The notes under the pieces are model-generated. The model saw only the letters and a program-made list of their open reading frames with translations, did no database searches and was not told where the DNA came from. Below are positions 32,700 through 42,209 of a stretch of DNA of 64,000 bases, piece by piece. Both the position numbers and the translations under genes were made by a program. Source of the stretch: an uncultured Candidatus Neoarthromitus sp. Its GTDB lineage: Bacteria; Bacillota; Clostridia; Clostridiales; Clostridiaceae. Within the stretch, counting starts at the first letter, position 1, and every line of letters begins with the position of its first letter. The stretch spans positions 1-64,000 of the forward strand of contig CALADQ010000019.1 of NCBI GenBank assembly GCA_937890765.1. The letters run 5' to 3'.

Positions 32700-33710
32700 C
32701 TACTTACTATAACTTAACCTAAGTTGACCACATGCCGCGTCTATATCTACTCCCTTTTTCTGTCTTATTGTTGCATTGATACCGTTCTTTATCAAATCAT
32801 TAGTAAATTTATTAACTCTAGTAGATTCTCTAAAATTATTTTCATCAATTTCATTAACTGGAATTATATTTACATGAGCCTTAGCCCTCTTACAAAGCTT
32901 AATCAAAACATTTGAATCGTCATCTCCATCATTCAAACCATCTATAAGCAAATATTCAAACGAAATTCTTCTCTTTGTCTCATCAAAATAATAAATGCAA
33001 GCTTCTATTAATTCATCAATAGAATATTTGTTAGAAATTGGCATAAGAGATTTTCTTTTTCCATCATTAACAGCATGTAACGAAATAGCTAAATTTATAC
33101 TTAAACCTTCCTTTGCTAAATCATATATTCTAGGAACTATGCCACAAGTAGAAAGAGTTATGTGTCTAGAACTCATTCCCAATTTATCTTTCATATCACG
33201 TATAAAAGTAACAACATTATCGTAATTATACAATGGCTCTCCAGTGCCCATTAAAACTATTCTATTTATCTTTTTACTCGTGTATTTTTCTACAATTAAT
33301 ATTTGTGACATTAATTCGGACAATTCCAAATTTCTAATAAATCCATTAACCGTAGATGCACAGAACTTACATCCCATTCTGCAACCAACTTGAGTTGACA
33401 TACAAATAGTATTGCCGTAATTGTACATCATAAAAACACATTCAATCAAATTTCCATCATTTAATTTAAGTAAAAATTTTATAGTACCATCTTTGGATTC
33501 TTGAACCTTTTCTATATGAGGAAGCGAAACATTTAAAATTTGTGAAAACTTTTCTCTTTCAACCTTACTTAAATTACTCATATCATTAAAATCAAAAATC
33601 TTCTTATTATAAACCCAATCATTAATTTGATTAGCTCTAAATCCTTTAAAACCATTTTCAACTAAATAATTTTTCAACTCATCTTTTTTTAAATTTAATA
33701 AATTCAACAT
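32700..33710 (-). CDS. rlmN: Dual-specificity 23S rRNA / tRNA A methyltransferase RlmN
   Basis: A radical-SAM enzyme that methylates C2 of A2503 in 23S rRNA and A37 in tRNA. The 4Fe-4S motif is CRMGCKFCAS, GTGEPLYNYDNV is the SAM-binding motif, and the C-terminal catalytic Cys is in AACGQLR. The 336-residue length is normal. It is 10 bases downstream of rsmB and 15 upstream of prpC. Confidence 0.96.
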   Translation of the reverse strand: MLNLLNLKKDELKNYLVENGFKGFRANQINDWVYNKKIFDFNDMSNLSKVEREKFSQILNVSLPHIEKVQESKDGTIKFLLKLNDGNLIECVFMMYNYGNTICMSTQVGCRMGCKFCASTVNGFIRNLELSELMSQILIVEKYTSKKINRIVLMGTGEPLYNYDNVVTFIRDMKDKLGMSSRHITLSTCGIVPRIYDLAKEGLSINLAISLHAVNDGKRKSLMPISNKYSIDELIEACIYYFDETKRRISFEYLLIDGLNDGDDDSNVLIKLCKRAKAHVNIIPVNEIDENNFRESTRVNKFTNDLIKNGINATIRQKKGVDIDAACGQLRLSYSK

Positions 33711-33720
33711 AATATCCTCT

Positions 33721-35025
33721 TTAAATTTTTTTCAATTTACTAATAAAAAATCCATCATTAAGTCCACTCGGCAATAACGTAACCATTTTTTCATTTAATT
33801 TAATTTTCAAATCACAAAATAATTCTAAGTTTAATTCTTCCAATACAAAATTTTTGTTATTTTCTAAAAATTCTTTAACTATATTTTCATTTTCATTTTT
33901 ATTTAATGTGCAATTTGTGTACATCAAAATCCCACCGGATTTTACATAATTAGAAGATGTTTCAATCATTTTTCTCTGTATATTAATAATTTGTTCCAAA
34001 TCTTGTTGATTTTTAAACCATTTTATTTCAGGTTTTTTCCTAATCACTCCTAAACCCGAACACGGAGCATCTAACAAAACTTTATCAAAACATTCAACAA
34101 AATCTTCATTTAAAATAAGAGCATCATTTAATTTTGGTTCAACAGATTTTAATCCAAGCCTCTTTGAATTTTGAGAAATTAAATTAATTTTATGTCTGTG
34201 TATATCACAAGAAATTATTTTTCCATTATCTCTAATAAGTTCTGCTAAATAAGTAGATTTCCCTCCAGGAGCTCCACACAAATCTAATATAAAATCATTT
34301 TCATTAGGATTCATAATTTCACACACAATCTGCGAACTCAAATCTTGAACAGTTACAAATCCTTTTTTGTAAACTTCATCTTCAAAAATATTAGATAGAT
34401 TTTTAATTTTAATTGCATTTCTTGATTTATGAATTATTTCAAAATCCAAATTTGCAAATCTTTGTACAAATTCTTCTTTTGAAATTTTGTGCGAATTAAT
34501 TCTATAACAAACTTCCGCTCTATCATTAAGCGATTCCATTATGTTTATGTACTCGTCAGGAAATTGATCTTTAAACAATTTTATCATCCATGAAACAAAA
34601 GAATACTCTTGCTCCAGAGTATTCTCTAAATTTTTTATGCAATCTTTATTTCTCAAATAATTTCGCAAAACTCCATTAACAAAACTGCTTTTGCCTTTAC
34701 ATAATTTTTTAGAAATTTCAACACTTTCATTTAACACAGCGTATTCTGGAATTCTATCCAAATAATTTAATTGATACAACGCACTCCTTAAAATTATAGT
34801 TGAAATATGTTGCTCGTCAATTTTTTTTACGAATTTGTTCAAAATATTATCAATTGACAATTTATATTTAACAGTCCCATAAACAATTTCCGTAACAAGT
34901 TTCTTATCTATATCTTTAAGATTACTTTTTTTCAAATAATTTCTCAAAATCAAATTGGAATACGCCTTATCATTAAAAATTTTATCTAACACCACAACAC
35001 TAATATATCTTGGATTGTTCAACAT
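33721..35025 (-). CDS. rsmB: 16S rRNA m5C967 methyltransferase RsmB
   Basis: A 434-residue enzyme: N-terminal NusB-like RNA-binding domain (about 1-140), then a Rossmann domain with LCGAPGGKSTYLAEL (SAM binding), DAPCSGLGVIRKKPEIKW and the catalytic Cys in YTNCTLNKNEN. It is directly downstream of the YugP-like gene (three bases), in the conserved fmt-rsmB-rlmN run. Confidence 0.95.
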   Translation of the reverse strand: MLNNPRYISVVVLDKIFNDKAYSNLILRNYLKKSNLKDIDKKLVTEIVYGTVKYKLSIDNILNKFVKKIDEQHISTIILRSALYQLNYLDRIPEYAVLNESVEISKKLCKGKSSFVNGVLRNYLRNKDCIKNLENTLEQEYSFVSWMIKLFKDQFPDEYINIMESLNDRAEVCYRINSHKISKEEFVQRFANLDFEIIHKSRNAIKIKNLSNIFEDEVYKKGFVTVQDLSSQIVCEIMNPNENDFILDLCGAPGGKSTYLAELIRDNGKIISCDIHRHKINLISQNSKRLGLKSVEPKLNDALILNEDFVECFDKVLLDAPCSGLGVIRKKPEIKWFKNQQDLEQIINIQRKMIETSSNYVKSGGILMYTNCTLNKNENENIVKEFLENNKNFVLEELNLELFCDLKIKLNEKMVTLLPSGLNDGFFISKLKKI

Positions 35026-35028
35026 TCT

Positions 35029-35709
35029 TTAGTCTCTCCTTGACGCTAAGCTAATAAGTCTCAATAATTGCATTATTGCCATCAAAGCTGCCGCTATATA
35101 TGTTAGCGCCGCACAATTCAAAATTTCTCTAGCACCTTTAACTTCATTATCATATAACAAATTCAAATTAATTATTGATTTAATTGCTCTATTTGACGCA
35201 TTCAATTCAACTGGAAGAGTTATAATTTGAAATATAACAGTCAATGAAAACAAAATTATACCGAAAAACAATAACGGCTTAATTGAAAGTATAAGTCCTA
35301 AAAAAAATAATCCCCAAGAAAAACTTGCTCCAAAATTAACTACAGGAACTATTTTATTCCTAATCATAATTGGAGAATATCCAACATTGTATTGTATAGC
35401 ATGACCAACTTCATGAGCGGCTATACCAACAGAAGCTATAGACGTACCATAAAAAACTTCTCTAGATAATCTAATCTTCTTAGCTCTTGGATCAAAATGA
35501 TCTGTCATTTTTCCATTAACCATTTCAACATCAACATCGTATATCCCATTATTCCTAAGTATATTTAAAGCAACTTGCTCACCTGTAATGCCTCTAGCAG
35601 AATTTATTTTTGAATATTTGGAATAAGCTGATGAAATCTTGAACTGTGCAATTATAGTTACTATAATTGCTGGAACTAAAAAAAGAATACTCGAATCATA
35701 CAAAAACAT
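35029..35709 (-). CDS. Membrane zinc metallopeptidase (YugP family)
   Basis: A 226-residue integral membrane protein: N-terminal TM (SILFLVPAIIVTIIAQF), a soluble part with the zinc motif AAHEVGHAIQYNVGY, then two or three TM segments (about 115-165) and a C-terminal hydrophobic helix. It belongs to the neutral zinc metallopeptidase family (DUF/Peptidase_M_2) whose members often lie between fmt and rsmB in clostridia, as here. Substrate unknown. Confidence 0.9.
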   Translation of the reverse strand: MFLYDSSILFLVPAIIVTIIAQFKISSAYSKYSKINSARGITGEQVALNILRNNGIYDVDVEMVNGKMTDHFDPRAKKIRLSREVFYGTSIASVGIAAHEVGHAIQYNVGYSPIMIRNKIVPVVNFGASFSWGLFFLGLILSIKPLLFFGIILFSLTVIFQIITLPVELNASNRAIKSIINLNLLYDNEVKGAREILNCAALTYIAAALMAIMQLLRLISLASRRD

Positions 35710-35724
35710 AAAAATTTTTCCTCC

Positions 35725-36678
35725 TTAATTTAACTTTAACTTTTCAATAGTATTTCCATTTAAAAAAGATTTAATTGACATTGCTTTCTTATTTTCAAAC
35801 TGTATAAAAGTAATAAGCAAAAAACCTTTTCCACACTTAACAACTATTCCTTCATCTTCAATACTTATTATTTGTCCAACTTCAAAACTCTCATACAATT
35901 TTTCATCAAGTTCATATTCTTTTGCTTCATAAATCTTCATTTTTTTTTCTTTATATAAACAATATGCAATAGGCCACGGATTTAAACCTCGTATTAAATT
36001 TACTATATCATTACAAGATTTAGAAAAATCTATATGTCCAAATTCTTTATTTAAAACAGGAGCATACGTACTCTCACTATCATTTTGTTTTTCTCTGACT
36101 AATTTATTTTTTTTAACAAGCTCTAAAGTTTCTCTAATAGCATCACTACTTAAAATTTTTAATTTATCATGCAAATCTCCAGCCGTCATATCTTCAGTTA
36201 TTTCAACTTCTTTTTTCAAAAGCATATCACCAGTATCTATTCCCTCATCCATAAACATCGTAGTTATTCCACTTTTCTTATCTCCACATATCACAGCAAA
36301 ATTTATTGGAGAAGCACCTCTATGTCTTGGAAGAAGTGAAGCATGAGAATTGATACAACCATACTTGCACGATTCCAAAATTTCTTTGCTCAAAATTTTA
36401 CCATAAGCAACAACAACTATAACATCTGCATTTAAACTTTTAATTTCATATAAAAATTCGTCATTTCCTTTTACACTTTTAGGTTGATAAACATTTATAT
36501 TATTTTCAATAGCAACTTGCTTAACAGGAGAAACCGCAATGTTATGACCTCTCCCTTTAGGTTTGTCTAGTTGAGTAACAACGCCAACAACATCATGTTC
36601 TTCAATTAACATTTTCAGTGTTGGAACTGAGAACTCAGGAGTTCCCATAAAAATTATTCTTAACTTTCCACCATTCAT
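35725..36678 (-). CDS. fmt: Methionyl-tRNA formyltransferase
   Basis: A 317-residue enzyme that formylates initiator Met-tRNA. IIFMGTPEFSVPTL at the N-terminus, KPKGRGHNIAVSPVK, VAYGKIL and the active-site SHASLLPRHRGASPI are the usual motifs; the C-terminal beta-barrel tRNA-binding domain starts near residue 205. It lies 13 bases after def, forming the fMet-processing pair. Confidence 0.96.
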   Translation of the reverse strand: MNGGKLRIIFMGTPEFSVPTLKMLIEEHDVVGVVTQLDKPKGRGHNIAVSPVKQVAIENNINVYQPKSVKGNDEFLYEIKSLNADVIVVVAYGKILSKEILESCKYGCINSHASLLPRHRGASPINFAVICGDKKSGITTMFMDEGIDTGDMLLKKEVEITEDMTAGDLHDKLKILSSDAIRETLELVKKNKLVREKQNDSESTYAPVLNKEFGHIDFSKSCNDIVNLIRGLNPWPIAYCLYKEKKMKIYEAKEYELDEKLYESFEVGQIISIEDEGIVVKCGKGFLLITFIQFENKKAMSIKSFLNGNTIEKLKLN

Positions 36679-36691
36679 TTAAACGCACCCA

Positions 36692-37141
36692 CTACTTTTT
36701 CAAAATTTTATCAGTAAATAAAATTCCATTTAAATGATCAACTTCATGACAAATAACCCTAGCATATAAACCAAATGCTTGCTCCTCTACGATTTCACCA
36801 TCCAAATTCATGTATCTAACCGTCAACGAACTTGGTCTTCTAACAATATCTTCAACTCCTGGCACACTTAAACAACCTTCAGGCCCATCTTGAAATTCTT
36901 CATCATTAAAACTTATTATTTCTGGATTTATCATAACGCACTTTAAAACTTCTATATCAATAACAATTACTCTTTTAAGTACTCCAATTTGAGGAGCAGC
37001 AAGACCAACTCCATCAGCATCGTACATTGTTTCAAACATATCTTCAACTAAAATTTTCAAATTTTCATCAACTTTATCAACCTTTTTGCTAACTTTTCTT
37101 AAAACTTCATCTCCATCAAATCTTATAGTTCTTAACGCCAC
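36692..37141 (-). CDS. def: Peptide deformylase
   Basis: A 149-residue metalloenzyme removing the formyl group from nascent proteins. All three catalytic motifs are present: GVGLAAPQIG, EGCLSVPG (metal Cys) and HEVDHLNG (two metal His and catalytic Glu). Positioned between priA and fmt as in Bacillus. Confidence 0.97.
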   Translation of the reverse strand: MALRTIRFDGDEVLRKVSKKVDKVDENLKILVEDMFETMYDADGVGLAAPQIGVLKRVIVIDIEVLKCVMINPEIISFNDEEFQDGPEGCLSVPGVEDIVRRPSSLTVRYMNLDGEIVEEQAFGLYARVICHEVDHLNGILFTDKILKK

Positions 37142-37158
37142 ATCAAACTTCCTTTCAA

Positions 37159-39381
37159 TTAAAATATAGAATACGGATTTACATCAAAACTTACCTTATA
37201 AATAAATTTACATTCAGATAAGTTTACATGAACAATTGTTTTAATTTTGTTGTACAAAACATTATTTTCTTTTCCCTTCACAATTATCTGCCATCTATAA
37301 AAATCATTTATTTTTGAAATTATACAAGAGGAAGGGCCAAGAATCTGGTAAGAATCATCAACCTCATCAACAAGAAGTTTATAAATTTTGACAACCTCTT
37401 TTTCATAAAACTTTTCATCTCTAGATTGAAACAAAATATTTAACATATCAACAAACGGCGGATAATTTAAAGTCTTTCTCAATTTAATTTCTTCATCATA
37501 AAATTTTTCGTAATCATTAGTTTGAGAATAACGAATCACGTAATTGTCTGAATTATATGTTTGTATACAAACATCGCCAGATTTTTTACCTCTTCCAGAC
37601 CTTCCCGAAACTTGATTAAGTAATTGAAAAGTTCGTTCATAAGCTCTATAGTCTGGCATGTTAATACTCAAATCCGCCGCCAAAACTCCAACAAGCGTGA
37701 CGTTATCAAAATCAAATCCTTTCGCAATCATTTGCGTGCCGATTATTATATCTGCTTCATTATTCTTAATTTTTAAATAAATAGCATCATAAGAATTTTT
37801 CTTTCTAGTAGTGTCAAAATCCATTCTCAAAATACGAGCATTAGGAAAAACTTTTTTGGATATAAATTCAACTTTTTCCGTCCCTATACCAAAAAACTTT
37901 ACGTATTTACTTCCACACTTAACGCAATTATCTTGCATGCGATGAGCATAACCACAATAATGACAAATTAAATGTTTATTTTGATCATGGTACGTCAAAG
38001 TTATATCACAAAACTTACATTTATATACATAACCACAAGCTCTACACGAAACAAAACTTGAAAAACCCCTTTTATTCAAAAACAATATAGTTTGTTCACC
38101 TTTAAACAATCTTTCATTTATTTTTTCGTACAAACTTCTACTAAAAATTGATTTATTTCCATCAAACAATTCCTTCTTCATATCTACAATTTCAACATTC
38201 GGAAATTTTAAAGAGTTTACACGATTTTCTATTTTCAAAAGTTTATACAAACCTTGTTTCGCTTTGTAATACGAATCGACGCTCGGAGTTGCTGAACCAA
38301 AAACAACTTTCAAATCCTTTTTTATACTCGCATAAAAAACAGCAACATCTCTAACTTCATATTTAGGATCACTATCTGATTTATAAGTGTTCTCATGCTC
38401 TTCATCAACAACAATACAAGATAAATTTTTAAAAGGAAGAAACAACGCTGACCTAGTTCCTATTGCGACCTTTACCTTTCCCAAAAAAATTTTTTGCCAT
38501 TCTGTGTACCTCTCATTTGAAGTAAGCTTGCTATGATAAATAACAACATTATCTCCAAATCTTCCTTTAACTCGTTCAATCATTTGAGGAGTCAAAGAAA
38601 TTTCAGGAACCAAAATGACGCACTCTCCACAATTATTAACAAAATGTTCGAATATAGATAAATAAACTTCCGTTTTTCCACTTCCAGTAACACCATGCAA
38701 CAAGAACAATCTGTCATTGCCGTATACAACTTCATTATAAACTTTTTTTTGTTCATTGTTAAGACATTTTTTTTCATAATCAACGCCCACATTTGAAGAA
38801 ATTATTTCTGATTCTTTGCTTTTAATTTTCAAAATTCCATGTTTTATCAAAGTGGATATAGAACTTTTGGAAAAATTATTAATACGCGATATTTCATTTT
38901 TATCGTACAAATTTGGATTTTCATGAACAAATTTTATTATAGAAGTATAAGGCTCCTTTCTAAATTTTTCATTTAACTTAACATCATAATCCACAAAAAC
39001 ATAATCTTTAATTTTCAAATTCACGCCATCCAAAAATTTATTTGGTATAAACAAAGTTATCGCCTCATAATGAGAACACAAATATTTTTCCCTGATATGA
39101 CAAACGAGCTTTAATTGATTTTCATTTAGATAAAATCTTTTTTCAATTGAGCATATAGACTTAATCTTGTTCAGATATTTTTTATCCTCATTTAAAAGTT
39201 CATCTTCACAAACAATTTCAAACACAAAACCATAAATATATTTCTTTTGATTTCCAAAATGAATTTTAACAACACTTCCCAAAAAAATTTCTTCCTCAAA
39301 TTCTTTCGGTATTAAATATGTAAAAAATTTATCAAGCTTATCGCTTAATGACTGAACAATTAATCTAGCATACCTTTTCAT
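37159..39381 (-). CDS. priA: Primosomal replication restart helicase PriA
   Basis: A superfamily 2 helicase that reloads the replisome at stalled forks. Start ATG 39381 has AAGGTGG six bases before it; the GTG three codons upstream is inside that site. N-terminal 3'-DNA-binding domain (ARLIVQSLSDKLDKFFTYLI), helicase motifs GVTGSGKTEVY, VPEISLTPQM, VVDEEHENTYK, and the zinc cluster CRACGYVYKCKFC, CHYCGYA, CVKCG. 740 residues, a normal length. Confidence 0.96.
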   Translation of the reverse strand: MKRYARLIVQSLSDKLDKFFTYLIPKEFEEEIFLGSVVKIHFGNQKKYIYGFVFEIVCEDELLNEDKKYLNKIKSICSIEKRFYLNENQLKLVCHIREKYLCSHYEAITLFIPNKFLDGVNLKIKDYVFVDYDVKLNEKFRKEPYTSIIKFVHENPNLYDKNEISRINNFSKSSISTLIKHGILKIKSKESEIISSNVGVDYEKKCLNNEQKKVYNEVVYGNDRLFLLHGVTGSGKTEVYLSIFEHFVNNCGECVILVPEISLTPQMIERVKGRFGDNVVIYHSKLTSNERYTEWQKIFLGKVKVAIGTRSALFLPFKNLSCIVVDEEHENTYKSDSDPKYEVRDVAVFYASIKKDLKVVFGSATPSVDSYYKAKQGLYKLLKIENRVNSLKFPNVEIVDMKKELFDGNKSIFSRSLYEKINERLFKGEQTILFLNKRGFSSFVSCRACGYVYKCKFCDITLTYHDQNKHLICHYCGYAHRMQDNCVKCGSKYVKFFGIGTEKVEFISKKVFPNARILRMDFDTTRKKNSYDAIYLKIKNNEADIIIGTQMIAKGFDFDNVTLVGVLAADLSINMPDYRAYERTFQLLNQVSGRSGRGKKSGDVCIQTYNSDNYVIRYSQTNDYEKFYDEEIKLRKTLNYPPFVDMLNILFQSRDEKFYEKEVVKIYKLLVDEVDDSYQILGPSSCIISKINDFYRWQIIVKGKENNVLYNKIKTIVHVNLSECKFIYKVSFDVNPYSIF

Positions 39382-39417
39382 CAAATCCACCTTAAAATTT
39401 AATTACATAAACAAAAT

Positions 39418-39440
39418 ACTTAGGCAAATTTTACCTAAGT
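39418..39440 (-). terminator. Stem-loop between rpoZ and priA
   Basis: ACTTAGG (39418-39424) and CCTAAGT (39434-39440) form a seven-pair stem; the minus strand continues ATTTTGTTT. It lies between rpoZ and priA, where coaBC is found in Bacillus. It could be a partial terminator; no coaBC remnant is visible. Confidence 0.5.
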
Positions 39441-39452
39441 ACGTTACAAAAC

Positions 39453-39665
39453 TTATTCAACATCAAGCATCTTATATTGAACCTTACCTTCATAAATTTC
39501 TCTGACAGATTGAGTGAGATAATTAATATGCTTATTGCGTTTAACTTCTTTATCTTTATCAATATCATGTCTAGCAACTCTCGCAGAAAGTATAACAAGA
39601 GAAAACTTATTATTAACTATCTTTAACAATTCACTTATAGATGGTTGAACAATAGAATCTTTCAC
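39453..39665 (-). CDS. rpoZ: RNA polymerase omega subunit
   Basis: A 70-residue omega subunit: SISELLKIVNNKFSLVILSA and ARVARHDID are the conserved parts that clamp the C-terminus of beta-prime. It is the usual neighbour of gmk. Confidence 0.93.
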   Translation of the reverse strand: MKDSIVQPSISELLKIVNNKFSLVILSARVARHDIDKDKEVKRNKHINYLTQSVREIYEGKVQYKMLDVE

Positions 39666-39685
39666 TAAAAATTCCCTCCCAAAAA

Positions 39686-40303
39686 CTAAAAATTATAATC
39701 CAAAAGAAATTCTTCCAAATTCATCCTACTTATTCTGTTCATTTCAGTGTCGATTATGCTATTTACTTTTTCAACAGCACTATCCAAATCATCATTTATA
39801 ACAGCATAATCATAGCTACCCATATATTTAAGTTCCTCACTTACAGAAGAAAACCTTATATTGAACGAAGACTCAGTTTCGCTTCCCCTCTTTAAAATTC
39901 TATTCCTAAGCTCACTTATAGAAGGAGGTAATAAAAACACGTATACAGCATTCTTGTAAACTTTTTGAACTTGAAGAGTACCTTGAATATCAATTTCTAG
40001 AATAATATTTTCTCCATTATCTAACTTCTCTTCAACCTCACGCTTAAGAGTTCCATAATAATTACCGTAAACTTGAGCATACTCTAAAAACTCTCCATTA
40101 TGTAATTTTTGTTCAAATGTATTTTTATCCAAAAAATAATAATTTACTCCATCAACCTCACCTTCTCTTGGAGGTCTAGTAGTAGCAGAAACAGAAATGT
40201 TATAATTATATCGCTTCATTAGCTCTTTACAAACAGTTCCCTTACCAGCACCCGATGGTCCAGAAATTACAACTAATAAACCTTTACTTACATTACTACT
40301 CAT
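39686..40303 (-). CDS. gmk: Guanylate kinase
   Basis: A 205-residue enzyme converting GMP to GDP. The P-loop SGPSGAGKGTV, the GMP-binding SATTRPPREGEVDGVNYYF and LEIDIQGTLQV are present. It sits between remA and rpoZ, with six bases to remA. Confidence 0.97.
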   Translation of the reverse strand: MSSNVSKGLLVVISGPSGAGKGTVCKELMKRYNYNISVSATTRPPREGEVDGVNYYFLDKNTFEQKLHNGEFLEYAQVYGNYYGTLKREVEEKLDNGENIILEIDIQGTLQVQKVYKNAVYVFLLPPSISELRNRILKRGSETESSFNIRFSSVSEELKYMGSYDYAVINDDLDSAVEKVNSIIDTEMNRISRMNLEEFLLDYNF

Positions 40304-40309
40304 AAATTA

Positions 40310-40588
40310 CTACTCATCCTCTTCCATCAATTGTTCCTTGACATGATCTTTTATATCTAACCTATTTGCAACCGTATCAGGTTGAACCGCCGATAATATA
40401 ACATGGTCACTATCTGTAACAATAACAGCTCTTGTTCTTCTACCATATGTAGCATCAATTAACATACCACGACTACGAGCTTCAGTTACTATTCTTTTTA
40501 TTGGAGCTGACTCTGGACTTACTATTGCAATAAGCCTATTAGCTGAAACTATATTTCCAAAACCTATATTAATAAATTTAATACCCAT
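40310..40588 (-). CDS. remA: Extracellular matrix regulator RemA
   Basis: A 92-residue DUF370 protein: INIGFGNIVSANRLIAIVSP, ESAPIKRIV and DATYGRRTRAVIVTDS are nearly invariant in the family. In Bacillus, RemA is a ring-shaped DNA-binding activator of biofilm matrix and osmoprotection genes. It leads the conserved remA-gmk-rpoZ operon. Confidence 0.95.
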   Translation of the reverse strand: MGIKFINIGFGNIVSANRLIAIVSPESAPIKRIVTEARSRGMLIDATYGRRTRAVIVTDSDHVILSAVQPDTVANRLDIKDHVKEQLMEEDE

Positions 40589-40770
40589 TTAAAATCCTCA
40601 TTTCTAAATTCAGCTTAAAAATAACCAAACAAAACTAATTCTACACATATACAATTCAACTAGATTATATTATATAAATAAAAATCCTTAAATTCAATAA
40701 AAAATATTTTAAAAAAATGGATTACTTCTTTAAAATTTAAACTCAGAAATAATCCAAATAACTCTAAAAA

Positions 40771-40923
40771 TTATTTTTTAGAACGACTATTATTCAATTT
40801 ATTTAAAGTATTCAAACTACTGCTAGTAGAATTTATAATCTCTACAATTCCTATTCCTTCCTTCAACATCAAGCTAACTCGCTTTGCCGCCTTAGAATGT
40901 TCTTCTTTCTTCAAACTCTCCAT
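40771..40923 (-). CDS. Small 50-residue basic protein with HTH-like segment
   Basis: ATG 40923 follows GGGGGA at nine bases and the frame ends at TAA 40771. The protein begins MESLKKEEHSKAAKRVSLML, followed by KEGIGIVEIINSTSSSLNTL, which looks like the two helices and turn of a small DNA-binding domain (as in resolvase tails). No family is firmly recognised. It lies alone between remA and rpiB on the same strand. The strong ribosome site and helical composition support a real gene. Confidence 0.6.
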   Translation of the reverse strand: MESLKKEEHSKAAKRVSLMLKEGIGIVEIINSTSSSLNTLNKLNNSRSKK

Positions 40924-40983
40924 TATAAAAATCCCCCTTAAATTCCTACGAATATAGTTTGTACACTTTTAATTATTAATATT

Positions 40984-41436
40984 CTAATAATTCTTTTGTT
41001 CTATGTTTTTTATGAGATTTATTCTTTCTTTGTGTCTTCCACCTTCAAACTTGCAATTCAAAAAACTTTTTGTTATTTCTTTTGCAATTCCAATACCTAA
41101 AACCCTAGAACCCATAACCAAAACATTTGCATCATTGTGTTGTCTACAAAGATTTGCCGTGAATATATCATTGCACAAAGCAGCGCGTATTCCTTTAAAT
41201 TTATTTGCCGCTATGCTCATGCCAATTCCAGTTCCACAAATTAAAATTCCCATAGAATTTTCATATCCCGTAACATTTTCACAAACTTTTTGAGCATAAT
41301 CTGGGTAATCAACTGCTTCATCTGAATAAGGACCACAATCAAACAAATCATGTTCATTAAAATTTTCCAGTATAAACGAAACTAAATTAAATTTCAATTC
41401 ATAACCTGCATGATCTGATGCTATGTATAAATTCAT
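40984..41436 (-). CDS. rpiB: Ribose 5-phosphate isomerase B
   Basis: From ATG 41436 (GGAGG eight bases upstream) the 150-residue protein opens with YIASDHAGYELKF, contains the catalytic-loop GILICGTGIGMSIAANK and NDIFTANLCRQHNDANVLVMG. It interconverts ribose 5-phosphate and ribulose 5-phosphate. The frame open to 41469 adds 11 residues that are not family-like. Confidence 0.95.
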   Translation of the reverse strand: MNLYIASDHAGYELKFNLVSFILENFNEHDLFDCGPYSDEAVDYPDYAQKVCENVTGYENSMGILICGTGIGMSIAANKFKGIRAALCNDIFTANLCRQHNDANVLVMGSRVLGIGIAKEITKSFLNCKFEGGRHKERINLIKNIEQKNY

Positions 41437-41533
41437 AAATATTTTTCCTCCATCAATATAAAAATTCATTTTATGTAAATAAATAATTTAATTTTATAAT
41501 ACTACTTGAAATTTTTATATATGTTTTCAAAAT

Positions 41534-41565
41534 AAAAACATGCTAAACATTTTAGTTAACATGCT
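41534..41565 (-). terminator. Terminator-like stem-loop after the 41575 gene
   Basis: AAACATGCTAAA and its partner TTTAGTTAACATGC give an imperfect hairpin (CTAAA/TTTAG inner stem, CATG outer pairs, a small bulge) followed on the minus strand by TTTTTATTTTG. Confidence 0.5.
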
Positions 41566-41574
41566 TTTATTTAT

Positions 41575-41907
41575 CTAAACATTTAAAATTTTCTTTACCT
41601 TATTGTAAATTTCATTTATTTTATCGATAGTTTCCCCTAATTCTATAATCAATTGTTCTTTGTCAGATTCAACTGGAACTTGTTTTACTTTTTTATTAGC
41701 AACACTTTTTAAAAAATATTCGTTTCTGTAAGCTATATATAATTTTTGTATAAATTCTTCAACAGGAACATCGTCTTGATATTTTTTAAGCTCTTCTTCG
41801 TTTAATGTGTAAAATTCCATAATAGCTTGGCCTGCTTTTTTCCCTTTTTCTCGGTCATTTACATAAGCTACAAGTTTATTTTTTATCTGCTTGCTTAATC
41901 TTGCCAT
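41575..41907 (-). CDS. Conserved-looking small protein, unknown function
   Basis: A 110-residue, highly charged, mostly helical protein (ARLSKQIKNKLVAYVNDREK at the start, EYFLKSVANKKVKQVPVES in the middle, ending in coiled-coil-like IDKINEIYNKVKKIL). AGGAGG is present upstream of the ATG. No domain recognised, no signal peptide or membrane segment. Monocistronic between a terminator-like hairpin and the divergent carboxypeptidase gene. Confidence 0.7.
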   Translation of the reverse strand: MARLSKQIKNKLVAYVNDREKGKKAGQAIMEFYTLNEEELKKYQDDVPVEEFIQKLYIAYRNEYFLKSVANKKVKQVPVESDKEQLIIELGETIDKINEIYNKVKKILNV

Positions 41908-42209
41908 TACTAACCTCCTGAATTGTTAAGACACATATACTACAATTTATAATTAAAACTATTTTTTCATCCCTTATTCTCCAACTTATAAGCATAAAGT
42001 GTTTTTAAAAATAAAAATAAATTTAGCTTTTGTAATAAATTCCTCAAGGTTTTTTAATAATCATACTTTACATTTTATGAATTTTTTCTTTATTAAAGAA
42101 CTTATTTACCAATAATTTTTGTTCAATTTTTATTTGTGAGAATAGTTTTTATTTTAATTAATCATAATAAATTAATATACTACTTAATAAAATTAGGCGG
42201 TGGAAAATT
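41908..42209. other. Divergent intergenic region, no gene seen
   Basis: About 300 bases of very AT-rich sequence between the 41575 gene and the carboxypeptidase gene. It must hold both divergent promoters, but I cannot single out convincing -35/-10 pairs by eye. The ribosome site of the carboxypeptidase gene (GGCGGTGG) is at 42196-42203. Confidence 0.5.
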
